5,383 bases of DNA from an uncultured Erysipelotrichales bacterium (lineage in GTDB: Bacteria > Bacillota_I > Bacilli_A > Erysipelotrichales > Coprobacillaceae): the NCBI GenBank assembly GCA_934754755.1, contig CAKVJS010000094.1, positions 1 to 5,383 on the forward strand, written 5' to 3'. Made by a program: the position numbers and the translations under genes. Each line of letters opens with the position of its first letter. Position 1 is the stretch's first letter. Of the stretch, positions 1-5,383 are shown piece after piece. Below the pieces are notes generated by a model. That model ran no database searches. It had not been told where the DNA came from and worked only from the letters and a program-made list of their open reading frames with translations.

Positions 1-445
1 AACTATTATTATGTTTATATTTAAATAATTGCGCTAAAGTAGCCTCTACAAATCCGGTGGCCATTCCACAAAAACCAGAAACCCATAACCAAAACAAGGA
101 ACCTGGACCACCAATTATAATAGCAGAGGTTACACCAACAATATTACCGGGACCAATACGAGCAGCGCAACTTAAGAAAAAGGCAGATAAGGGGGAACCC
201 TGTTTTTTATTCTCCGTTTTTAGTAGCATAGATATACCACGTTTAAAATAGCGAACTTGCACAAAGGATAGTGAAAAGGTAAAGTACAAACCAAGACCTA
301 AGAGTAAGATAATAATGGCAGGTAAGTTACCAATAATGAAAATTCGTCGATAGGCTGGAATGTTACATGGAAATGTCCATAGCCAAGTTGTTATAATTTC
401 TAGAACGGAAAAAAATTTTTGAATCCAAGCGAATATTTGTTGCAT
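1..445 (-). CDS. AGCS-family sodium:alanine/glycine symporter, N-terminal part (runs off the left edge)
   Basis: This is an integral membrane carrier that, by family, imports alanine, glycine or related small amino acids together with Na+ (or H+). I translated 148 uninterrupted codons from ATG at 445-443 to the window edge. The protein starts with an amphipathic stretch, then a hydrophobic segment at about residues 35-60 (IGNLPAIIILLLGLGLYF). The family signature GPGNIVGV lies at residues 98-105, followed by a GGPGSLFWLWVSG segment at about 112-124 and VEATLAQLFK at 133-142, all typical of the AGCS N-terminal half. An AGGAGG ribosome binding site at 453-458 sits 7 bases before the start and fixes it. 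AGCS proteins are usually about 450-500 residues, so roughly two thirds lies outside the window. The gene is divergent from its right-hand neighbour and shows no functional link to it. The substrate cannot be read from this part. Confidence 0.9.
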   Translation of the reverse strand, partial: MQQIFAWIQKFFSVLEIITTWLWTFPCNIPAYRRIFIIGNLPAIIILLLGLGLYFTFSLSFVQVRYFKRGISMLLKTENKKQGSPLSAFFLSCAARIGPGNIVGVTSAIIIGGPGSLFWLWVSGFCGMATGFVEATLAQLFKYKHNNS

Positions 446-484
446 GCAGGTTCCTCCTAATAATCTTTAAAATAATATGTATAA

Positions 485-493
485 AGTATAGCA
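485..493 (-). promoter_or_regulatory. candidate extended -10 promoter for the symporter gene
   Basis: On the minus strand this reads TGCTATACT, a TGn extended -10 element followed by TATACT (5 of 6 matches to TATAAT). It lies 40 bases upstream of the symporter start codon, leaving a leader of about 30 bases that contains the AGGAGG site. No good -35 hexamer lies 16-18 bases upstream, which extended -10 promoters can tolerate. No comparably good promoter was found for the plus-strand gene in this 78-base divergent region; the best is a weak TATAAA at 480-485, overlapping this element. Confidence 0.35.
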
Positions 494-523
494 CAATGCC
501 AATACTAGGGGCGAGGTGAAAAT

Positions 524-889
524 ATGAAAAAATTAATGATCTTGTTGCTTCTTTCTATGAATATCATTACCATAAACGCAGGTGAAAAAGTACCGACATA
601 TAAAATCATAGCTAATAGCAATAGCCAAGAAGACATAAAAATAATGTATGAAAACAAAGAACAATTACTCAATGACTACCGTACCTGGATTAAGGGGGTA
701 GATGATCCAAACCAAGTTTTAGCCGATCAGGCATATTTACACAATGATACATTCTATAATGGAGAATATACAATTGTCCTTGGAAAAGGGGAAGGTAAAA
801 GTATTACTGGTAAATTGCAAGTTAGCTATTGTACTAGTAGTAAAGACATAAAAAAGAAATCTTTGATGCAAGAATGGTTTGGCAATTAG
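524..889 (+). CDS. small exported protein resembling a shortened stage II sporulation protein R (SpoIIR-like)
   Basis: The predicted product has 121 residues. It begins with a signal peptide: Lys2-Lys3, a hydrophobic core at about residues 4-17, and a plausible signal peptidase site after Ala19 (INA/G). After it, YKIIANSNSQED (26-37) resembles the ANSDS-x-x-D block near the start of mature SpoIIR. GEYTIVLGKGEGK (80-92) resembles the SpoIIR block G-E-Y-x-x-(hydrophobic)-x-(I/L)-G-x-G-x-G near the end of its domain. In SpoIIR that block is normally followed by NWWCV and PPLCF; here only Cys103 remains and no Trp pair is seen. The family is usually about 200 residues or more, so the middle looks deleted. 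SpoIIR is a secreted forespore signal that activates SpoIIGA and hence sigma-E processing; whether this version still signals is unknown. GAGGTGA at 513-519 supports the start. The signal peptide is solid, the SpoIIR relation is an inference from motifs, and an unrelated secreted protein remains possible. Confidence 0.65.
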   Translation: MKKLMILLLLSMNIITINAGEKVPTYKIIANSNSQEDIKIMYENKEQLLNDYRTWIKGVDDPNQVLADQAYLHNDTFYNGEYTIVLGKGEGKSITGKLQVSYCTSSKDIKKKSLMQEWFGN

Positions 890-903
890 TCGAACCATTT
901 TCT
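871..903 (+). terminator. candidate intrinsic terminator after the SpoIIR-like gene
   Basis: AATGGTT (873-879) pairs with AACCATT (893-899). Inside this the stem continues with T880-G892, G881-C891, G882-T890 and C883-G889, leaving a 5-base loop at 884-888. The stop codon TAG (887-889) lies inside the hairpin. The tail is short (TTTTCT, 898-903), partly within the stem, so termination may be weak. Its position at the end of the gene supports the call. Confidence 0.45.
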
Positions 904-983
904 ATAAATAAACCGGCACTTTCTATGTTTAAAGTAATTTTTGATGTTAATAATTCATACTATGAAATAGAAAGAGGTGTACT

Positions 984-2981
984 ATGTTAACAAAGTTTAA
1001 TGAACAAGCACAAAAGTCCATTGTTATAGCAGAAAGTATTGCCTTTGATTTAGGCCATAATAATGTAGGAAGCGAACATCTTCTTTTATCTTTATTACGT
1101 ATGTCAGATTCAAAATTAAAGTCCTTACTAAAGGAGTATGATATCGATGATAAAAAGATATATAATGATATAATTAGGTTGTTTGGCGAAAATGACAGTC
1201 AACCTTTTTATATGGAGTATAGTGATGTTGTAAAGGAAATTTTGGATGAAGCCATCGCCATCACCAAAAAAGAAGGTCGAAATAAAGTTACCTTAAATAT
1301 TTTAACAGTTGCTCTATTACAGGCAAAAGAAAGTGTGGCCTTGGAATTACTTAAAAAGTATCAGGTTGATATTGAAAAGATTGTCTATAAAATTAATGAA
1401 CGTAGTGCTCTCGAGACCGTATTAGATCATATTCAATCATTAGTAAATATTAATAAGAAGGTTAAAAAAGAGGATTATCATATTGTTGGTCGAGATAAAG
1501 AAATAGAGCAACTTTGTACTATCTTATGTAAAAAGGAAAAGAATAATGCACTAATTGTCGGGGAAGCCGGGGTTGGGAAATCCGCATTGGTAGAAAAATT
1601 GGCGAGAAGAATCAACCAAAAAAAGGTACCCAAGGAATTAGAAAAAACTATTATATATGAATTAAGTTTAGCAAGCATTGTCGCCGGAACGAAATATCGG
1701 GGAGAATTTGAAGAAAAGTTAAAAAAGATCATAGATCGAGCGAAAGAAGTAAATAATGCAGTTTTATTTATTGATGAAATTCATAATATCATTGGTGCAG
1801 GAGGGGCTGAAGGAGCTATTGATGCTTCTAATATTCTAAAACCTTACTTGGCTAGAAAAGATATTACTGTTATAGGGGCTACTACATTAGAAGAATATTA
1901 CAAGAACTTTGAAAAGGATCAAGCGATGAATCGCCGTTTTAGCTTGATTATGTTAAAGGAAAATACAAAAGAAGAAACATTAGAAATATTAAATAATATT
2001 AAACAGTACTATGAAACGTTTCATGATATTTCTATTAGTGATACTTCTCTACGTTATTTAGTAGACACAGTAGATACGTATATACGGAATCGAACGTTTC
2101 CGGATAAAGCGATTGATATTTTAGATCTTGCTTGTGTAAAAACAAAATTTGAAAAAACAAATGTAATTACTAAGGAAATGATCAAAAAGGTAATCGAAGA
2201 ATATACGTTAATTAAAATCGATGAAGAAATTTCTTATCCAACCATAGCAGCTACGTTAAATAATACCGTTATTGGACAAACTGAGGCGGTGGATAAAATT
2301 ATCCAACAGCTAAAAATATCAGATAAAATTGTACGGAAACCAAAGGCTGTATTTTTATTCATGGGAAATAGTGGCGTTGGTAAAACCCAATTAGCGAAAG
2401 AATTATCTCGTGCACTCTATCGCCATTTAATCCGTTTGGACATGTCAGAGTATAAAAATTCAGCTAGTATCCAAAAATTAATAGGGTCTCCACCTGGATA
2501 TATAGGCTATGACAGTCCTAGTTTATTACTGCCTAAATTATCCACGCATCCTAAATCTATTATTTTATTGGATGAGGTAGAAAAGGCGCATCCCGATGTC
2601 CTGAACTTATTTTTACAAGTATTTGATGAAGGTTTTATGGAAGACAATCAAAAACGTAAAATTTACTTTGATAATACCATTATTATTATGACTTCAAATG
2701 CAGGTAGTTCAAATCAGATGTTAGGGTTTAAAAAAATTATTAATCCAAGTATAAAATTAACCTCTGTATTCACCGATGAGTTTATAAATCGGATTGATGA
2801 GGTTATGATATTCAATAATTTATCAACGAAACACCTTAAACAAATTGTAGCCATGAATAGTAAGGATAAGTTAACCGAAGAAGAGATTGAAGAGATTATT
2901 AGTGACTATAATCCAAAGACGGGAGCCCGTGGTGTATTACGCAAAATGAACACGTATTTACTAAATAAGATGAGTATATAG
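984..2981 (+). CDS. clpC: ClpC/ClpA-type AAA+ unfoldase lacking the M-domain
   Basis: A cytoplasmic ATPase that would unfold proteins and feed them to ClpP. Order: Clp N-domain with two repeats (about 1-140); first AAA+ module with Walker A GEAGVGKS (193-200, Lys199), pore loop KYRG, Walker B ending Asp264-Glu265, and DKAID at 374-378; second AAA+ module with VIGQ (429), Walker A GNSGVGKT (461-468, Lys467), pore motif GYIG, Walker B Asp530-Glu531, arginine finger Arg603 and sensor-2 GAR (Arg649). LGF at 580-582 sits where ClpC and ClpA carry the ClpP-docking loop, so a protease partner is likely. Only about 55 residues separate DKAID from VIGQ, with no coiled-coil M-domain and no WTGIPV motif; this is the layout of ClpA. 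At 665 residues it is well below the usual 810 or so of ClpC, and the C-terminus ends about 16 residues after sensor 2. AGAGGTG at 973-979 supports the start. No ctsR, mcsA or mcsB lies upstream, and I see no CtsR or CIRCE operator in the 94-base leader. Confidence 0.93.
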   Translation: MLTKFNEQAQKSIVIAESIAFDLGHNNVGSEHLLLSLLRMSDSKLKSLLKEYDIDDKKIYNDIIRLFGENDSQPFYMEYSDVVKEILDEAIAITKKEGRNKVTLNILTVALLQAKESVALELLKKYQVDIEKIVYKINERSALETVLDHIQSLVNINKKVKKEDYHIVGRDKEIEQLCTILCKKEKNNALIVGEAGVGKSALVEKLARRINQKKVPKELEKTIIYELSLASIVAGTKYRGEFEEKLKKIIDRAKEVNNAVLFIDEIHNIIGAGGAEGAIDASNILKPYLARKDITVIGATTLEEYYKNFEKDQAMNRRFSLIMLKENTKEETLEILNNIKQYYETFHDISISDTSLRYLVDTVDTYIRNRTFPDKAIDILDLACVKTKFEKTNVITKEMIKKVIEEYTLIKIDEEISYPTIAATLNNTVIGQTEAVDKIIQQLKISDKIVRKPKAVFLFMGNSGVGKTQLAKELSRALYRHLIRLDMSEYKNSASIQKLIGSPPGYIGYDSPSLLLPKLSTHPKSIILLDEVEKAHPDVLNLFLQVFDEGFMEDNQKRKIYFDNTIIIMTSNAGSSNQMLGFKKIINPSIKLTSVFTDEFINRIDEVMIFNNLSTKHLKQIVAMNSKDKLTEEEIEEIISDYNPKTGARGVLRKMNTYLLNKMSI

Positions 2982-3013
2982 CCGATCGTTAGAGATCGGC
3001 TTTTGTTTTTTTA
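2981..3013 (+). terminator. intrinsic terminator of the clpC gene
   Basis: GCCGATC (2981-2987) and GATCGGC (2994-3000) form a perfect 7-base-pair, GC-rich stem with a 6-base loop, followed directly by TTTTGTTTTTTT. The first base of the stem is the last base of the clpC stop codon. This is the clearest terminator in the window and implies that ispD has its own promoter. Confidence 0.9.
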
Positions 3014-3020
3014 TATTAGG

Positions 3021-3026
3021 TATGAT
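3021..3026 (+). promoter_or_regulatory. candidate -10 element for ispD
   Basis: TATGAT (5 of 6 matches to TATAAT) lies 25 bases upstream of the ispD start, between the clpC terminator and the GAGGTGAG ribosome binding site at 3041-3048. A matching -35 would fall within the terminator's downstream arm and T-tract, where only weak candidates exist. The preceding terminator makes a promoter here necessary, which raises the plausibility of an otherwise weak match. Confidence 0.4.
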
Positions 3027-3051
3027 AAGCTAATACAAAAGAGGTGAGAGT

Positions 3052-3723
3052 ATGCAATATAGTGCTATTATATTATGTGCCGGTAAGGGATCACGAACAG
3101 GCTTATCCTATAATAAAATATTACATCGATTAGAAGATAAAACCATCTATGAAACGACCATAGACACCTTTATCAAGGATCCACAGTGCCAACAAATTAT
3201 TATAGTTACCAAAAAAGAGGAAGTGCAAATATTAAAAAGTTTAGTTAGCAACTCTAAAATAGAATATGTTTTCGGTGGTAAAGAACGACAGGATAGCGTG
3301 TATGCGGGACTTACCAAAGTAAAGGAGCCTTATGTTCTTATCCATGATGGAGCGCGTCCATTTATTGAAAAAAAACAAATTGATGCTGTATTAACTTGTT
3401 TGAAAGAGCATCATGCATGTGTACTAATGATCCCTTGTATAGATACTGTTAAGGAAGTCAAAGACGGTAAAGTTGTTAGGACATTAGCCAGAGATACTTT
3501 GTTTTATGCTCAAACACCGCAGGCCTTTTTCACAAAGACAATTATAGAAGCCCATCAACAAGCCCAAATTCATAATGTTTATGCAACCGATGATAGTGCT
3601 TTAATAGAGAAATTCACCAAAGAAGAAGTGTATGTAGTAGTAGGAGATGAAAGAAACAAGAAGATTACAACAGCAGCCGATATAAAGGAGACAGGCACAT
3701 GTATTTCGACTAAAAAAATATAA
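3052..3723 (+). CDS. ispD: 2-C-methyl-D-erythritol 4-phosphate cytidylyltransferase (IspD)
   Basis: This cytosolic enzyme joins CTP and methylerythritol 4-phosphate to give CDP-methylerythritol and pyrophosphate, the third step of the MEP isoprenoid pathway. Family landmarks are in order: nucleotide-binding loop CAGKGSRTG (9-17) with Arg15 and then Lys22 of the usual PKQ motif; GGKERQDSV (75-83); HDGARPF (98-104), which fits IspD better than the HDSVRP of ribitol-phosphate enzymes (TarI); Asp131-Thr132; QTPQAF (154-159); TDDSA (179-183); and N-K-K-I-T at 202-206 with the substrate-contacting lysine. Length 223 is normal. The Pro of the PKQ motif is replaced by Asn21, and Met of RMG by Thr16. 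GAGGTGAG at 3041-3048 supports the start. In Bacillus, ispF follows ispD; here a fucosidase follows instead. It lies just downstream of clpC, as ispD does more distantly in the Bacillus clpC-radA-disA-yacL-ispD order. Confidence 0.93.
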   Translation: MQYSAIILCAGKGSRTGLSYNKILHRLEDKTIYETTIDTFIKDPQCQQIIIVTKKEEVQILKSLVSNSKIEYVFGGKERQDSVYAGLTKVKEPYVLIHDGARPFIEKKQIDAVLTCLKEHHACVLMIPCIDTVKEVKDGKVVRTLARDTLFYAQTPQAFFTKTIIEAHQQAQIHNVYATDDSALIEKFTKEEVYVVVGDERNKKITTAADIKETGTCISTKKI

Positions 3724-3738
3724 TCTATATTATATACT
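3719..3738 (+). promoter_or_regulatory. possible promoter region for the fucosidase gene
   Basis: An exact TATAAT (3719-3724) overlaps the ispD stop codon, and TATACT lies at 3733-3738. Neither has a convincing -35 hexamer at the right distance; the nearest -35-like sequence, TTCGAC at 3705-3710, is 8 and 22 bases away respectively. The AT-rich stretch would produce such matches by chance, and the 41-base gap to the fucosidase would also permit read-through from ispD. I see no catabolite-response (cre) box. Confidence 0.2.
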
Positions 3739-3748
3739 ATAGACTATC

Positions 3749-3758
3749 AAAGGGGGAG
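3749..3758 (+). promoter_or_regulatory. ribosome binding site that decides the fucosidase start
   Basis: AAAGGGGGAG ends directly before an ATG at 3759 but 6 bases before the ATG at 3765, so translation from 3765 is favoured and the two-residue longer version is unlikely. The same ten bases occur at 5163-5172, 5 bases before the PTS gene. Confidence 0.7.
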
Positions 3759-3764
3759 ATGAAA

Positions 3765-5123
3765 ATGGCAGAAATAGAAGGTGGGATTCATAATTATAGC
3801 GATACAAAATCGTATGTATGGCCGCGTGATCCAGAAGTAATAAAGAAATTATCTTGGTTTCAGGACCAAAAATTGGGACTAATGATGCACTGGGGGCCAT
3901 ATAGTCAGCTCGGTGTTGTTGAATCCTGGGCATTAAGCGATGAAGATGCTTCATGGGCAAGAGAAGGTATCGATTGGCAAGTTTCTGGAGAAGAATTTAA
4001 GAAACAATATTTTGATTTAAATAAAACGTTTAATCCCATTCGTTTTGAACCTCAAAAATGGGCGACTCTTGCGAAAAATGGTGGTATGCGTTATGTATTG
4101 TTTACAACCAAACATCACGATGGATTCTGCATGTGGGATAGTCAGTATACAGAGTATAAAATCACGGGTTCAGATTGTCCGTTCCATAGCCATATGTATC
4201 AGGATATTTGTGCCCATTTATTTGAAGAATTTCGTAAAAAGAAGCTCGGTATTATTGCCTACTTCTCAAAGGCAGACTGGCATGCAGATAGTTATTGGTT
4301 AAAGGACTGTCCACAAGGGAAATATAGAACCCGAAGCGCCTCTTATAATCCAGCTACCAATCCTGAAAAATGGCAGGAATTTGTTACGTATACACATAAT
4401 CAAATTCGCGAACTCGGTAATAATTATGGAGCTATTGACGGTATGTGGTTTGATGCAGGATGGGTATGCGCTAAGTACGGGGAAGATATCCGATTTGGAT
4501 AAATTATCGAAGAAGTTCGGCAGTATCAAAAAGGGATGCTTTGTGCGGATCGTACGGTTGGGGGATTATATGAAAACTATATTACACCAGAACAAACGAT
4601 ACCAGAAAAGCCATTACTAGTACCGTGGGAAAGTTGTATTACCTTAGGAACATCTTTTTCCTTCAAATACGAAGATCAATATAAAACAGCCAAAGAGGTC
4701 ATATTACTTCTACTAGACATTATTGCAAAAGGGGGAAACTTGGCGATCAATGTAGGTCCCCAACCGGATGGTCGGTTACCAGAGCCGGCTATCCATACGA
4801 TTGAAGAAATGGGTGTATGGCTACAGCAGTATGCAGATGCTATATATAGCACAAGACCATGTGAACCCTATAAAAAAGAGTCGATTGCTTTTACCAAAAA
4901 AGATAATCAAGTATATGCTTTTGAAATGTTTGATGGAGCGCATCAACCGCAAAGTACTACTTTTATTCCGTATGTTGGTGAGGTAAGTGACGTTTTGTTA
5001 TTACCTTGTAAAACAGCAGTGCCTTTTGAGAAAAAAGAGGGGGGATATGTCATTACCAATCAAGATAGGCCAGATAGTATTGCTAGAGTATATGCATTAA
5101 CTGTTCCAAAAGATGAAATATAA
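3765..5123 (+). pseudogene. GH29 alpha-L-fucosidase interrupted by one in-frame stop codon
   Basis: Family GH29 enzymes remove alpha-L-fucose from glycans by a retaining mechanism. Read through the stop, this frame gives about 452 residues, a normal GH29 length. The first part has HWGPYS (42-47), KHHDGFCMWDS (from Lys116, with His117-His118) and DGMWFDAGW, where Asp230 fits the catalytic nucleophile. A TAA at codon 246 (4500-4502) then ends translation. In the same frame the similarity resumes at once: DRTVGG, YENY, TPEQ, then PWESCIT with Glu289, spaced 59 residues from the nucleophile as expected for an acid/base, then AKGGNLAINVGPQPDG, and a C-terminal beta-type domain from about residue 360. 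Neither half holds both catalytic residues. There is no signal peptide, so the intact enzyme would be cytosolic, acting on imported fucosides; a PTS permease gene follows 54 bases downstream. An internal ATG at 4536 has no properly spaced ribosome binding site. The family call is firm; whether the gene is dead or mis-sequenced is open. Confidence 0.88.
4500..4502 (+). other. in-frame TAA that breaks the fucosidase
   Basis: The frame reads D-I-R-F-G-stop-I-I-E-E. GH29 relatives commonly read D-I-R-L-D-K-(I/L)-(I/V)-E-E here. Those residues L-D-K are present in the +1 frame (TTG GAT AAA, 4493-4501). They come into register if the TTT at 4491-4493 had one T fewer and the AAA at 4499-4501... run one A more. 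A single substitution creating TAA also explains the stop, but not the F-G in place of L-D. Confidence 0.85.
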
Positions 5124-5138
5124 CTTTCATCTTTTCTT
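5108..5138 (+). terminator. weak intrinsic terminator or attenuator between fucosidase and PTS gene
   Basis: AAAAGATGAAA (5108-5118) and TTTCATCTTTT (5125-5135) form a perfect 11-base-pair inverted repeat around a 6-base loop. The run TTTTCTT (5132-5138) follows the 7-pair core. The fucosidase stop codon (5121-5123) is in the loop. With only two G-C pairs in the stem it is likely to terminate partially; it could lower expression of the permease relative to the fucosidase, or work in both directions. Confidence 0.4.
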
Positions 5139-5177
5139 AGTGTTATTTGATTGATTTGTCTTAAAGGGGGAGACCAG

Positions 5178-5383
5178 ATGGAATTTGTCGATCAATTATC
5201 ATTAAAATTATTGCCTTTAGTTTCTAAAATGAATAATCAAAGACATTTAGTGTCAATACGTGATGGGTTTATTGTTACCATGCCTTTGGTGTTAGCAGCA
5301 TCGATTATGTTATTACTTAATGCCTTAGTTTTTTCTAATACCTTTGTACAAAAGTTTATCGATCTTAGTTTTTTATCCAATTT
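5178..5383 (+). CDS. PTS sugar permease EIIC, lactose/cellobiose family, N-terminal part (runs off the right edge)
   Basis: EIIC is the membrane channel of a phosphotransferase system and imports a sugar while it is phosphorylated by the partner EIIA and EIIB proteins. The 68 complete codons show the usual start of the CelB/LicC-type family: an amphipathic N-terminus with L-x-x-K-L-L-P-L-V-x-K, the block QRHLVSIRDGF (21-31), then MPLVLAASIMLLLNALVF (about 35-52) as the first membrane segment. Full-length members have about 420-450 residues, so most is missing. AAAGGGGGAG at 5163-5172, 5 bases before the ATG, supports the start. It follows the cytosolic fucosidase on the same strand, suggesting a fucose-containing or co-metabolised disaccharide as substrate, but family members also import cellobiose, chitobiose and others, and no EIIA or EIIB gene is visible here. 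Family call good, substrate unknown. Confidence 0.8.
   Translation, partial: MEFVDQLSLKLLPLVSKMNNQRHLVSIRDGFIVTMPLVLAASIMLLLNALVFSNTFVQKFIDLSFLSN

Noticed and set aside
57..251. Open frame of 64 codons on the plus strand
   Set aside because: It is antisense to the symporter gene, has no family resemblance and no ribosome binding site; the minus-strand reading has strong AGCS motifs.
890..983. CtsR box or CIRCE element upstream of clpC
   Set aside because: No GGTCAAA direct repeats or TTAGCACTC/GAGTGCTAA inverted repeat are present; promoter-like hexamers such as TTGATG at 941-946 lack a well-spaced partner.
1478..1732. Minus-strand open frame inside clpC
   Set aside because: It lies opposite the first Walker A region of a well-supported gene and has low-complexity hydrophobic/serine-rich composition typical of an antisense shadow.
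3724..3764. Operator-like partial palindrome around CTATAG before the fucosidase
   Set aside because: The match is short and embedded in TA-rich sequence where such symmetry is expected by chance.
3730..3960. Minus-strand open frame over the ispD-fucosidase junction
   Set aside because: It overlaps the well-supported start of the fucosidase and shows no recognisable domain.
4500..4502. Recoding of the stop as selenocysteine, pyrrolysine or reassigned codon
   Set aside because: The codon is TAA, not TGA or TAG, and TAA ends ispD and this same fucosidase frame normally.
4536..5123. Independent gene starting at the ATG at 4536 downstream of the broken stop
   Set aside because: It continues the GH29 fold in the same frame and begins in mid-domain; the only purine run touches the ATG with no spacing.
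1..5383. tRNA, rRNA, riboswitch, CRISPR array, insertion sequence or attachment site
   Set aside because: No cloverleaf, long direct repeat array, transposase motif or long structured leader was found; all gaps between genes are under 100 bases.

Overview
The window is AT-rich, with strong purine-rich ribosome binding sites, short intergenic gaps and standard stop codons (TAA and TAG used; no sign of TGA recoding). Together with the gene families (AGCS amino-acid carrier, Clp ATPase of ClpC/ClpA type, IspD, lactose/cellobiose-type PTS permease, a SpoIIR-like secreted protein) this points to a low-GC Firmicute. A gut-associated lineage such as Erysipelotrichia is a plausible guess, because the Clp gene is reduced and a host-glycan fucosidase is present, but the sequence alone does not fix the taxon.

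Layout. The minus strand at 1-445 holds the N-terminal 148 codons of a sodium:alanine/glycine symporter running off the left edge. A 78-base divergent intergenic region separates it from four plus-strand genes and one partial one: a 121-residue exported protein resembling a shortened stage II sporulation protein R (524-889); a 665-residue ClpC-family unfoldase with no M-domain (984-2981), closed by a clear intrinsic terminator; ispD of the MEP isoprenoid pathway (3052-3723); a GH29 alpha-L-fucosidase reading frame broken by one in-frame TAA (3765-5123); and the first 68 codons of a PTS EIIC permease leaving the right edge (5178-5383).

How the genes relate. The window looks like several small transcription units rather than one pathway. 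The Clp gene stands alone, without the ctsR-mcsA-mcsB genes that often accompany clpC in Firmicutes. The fucosidase and the PTS permease look like a small sugar-uptake and cleavage module: the fucosidase has no signal peptide, and both genes carry the same ten-base Shine-Dalgarno sequence. The fucosidase appears disrupted between its likely nucleophile (Asp230) and likely acid/base (Glu289). Near the break, the residues expected for the family can be read by allowing two compensating single-base length differences, so assembly error and true mutation both remain possible.

The points most worth a second look are the M-domain-less ClpC with a shortened C-terminus, the miniature SpoIIR-like protein, and the broken fucosidase. 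I see no mobile element, CRISPR array, RNA gene or convincing wholly new system.
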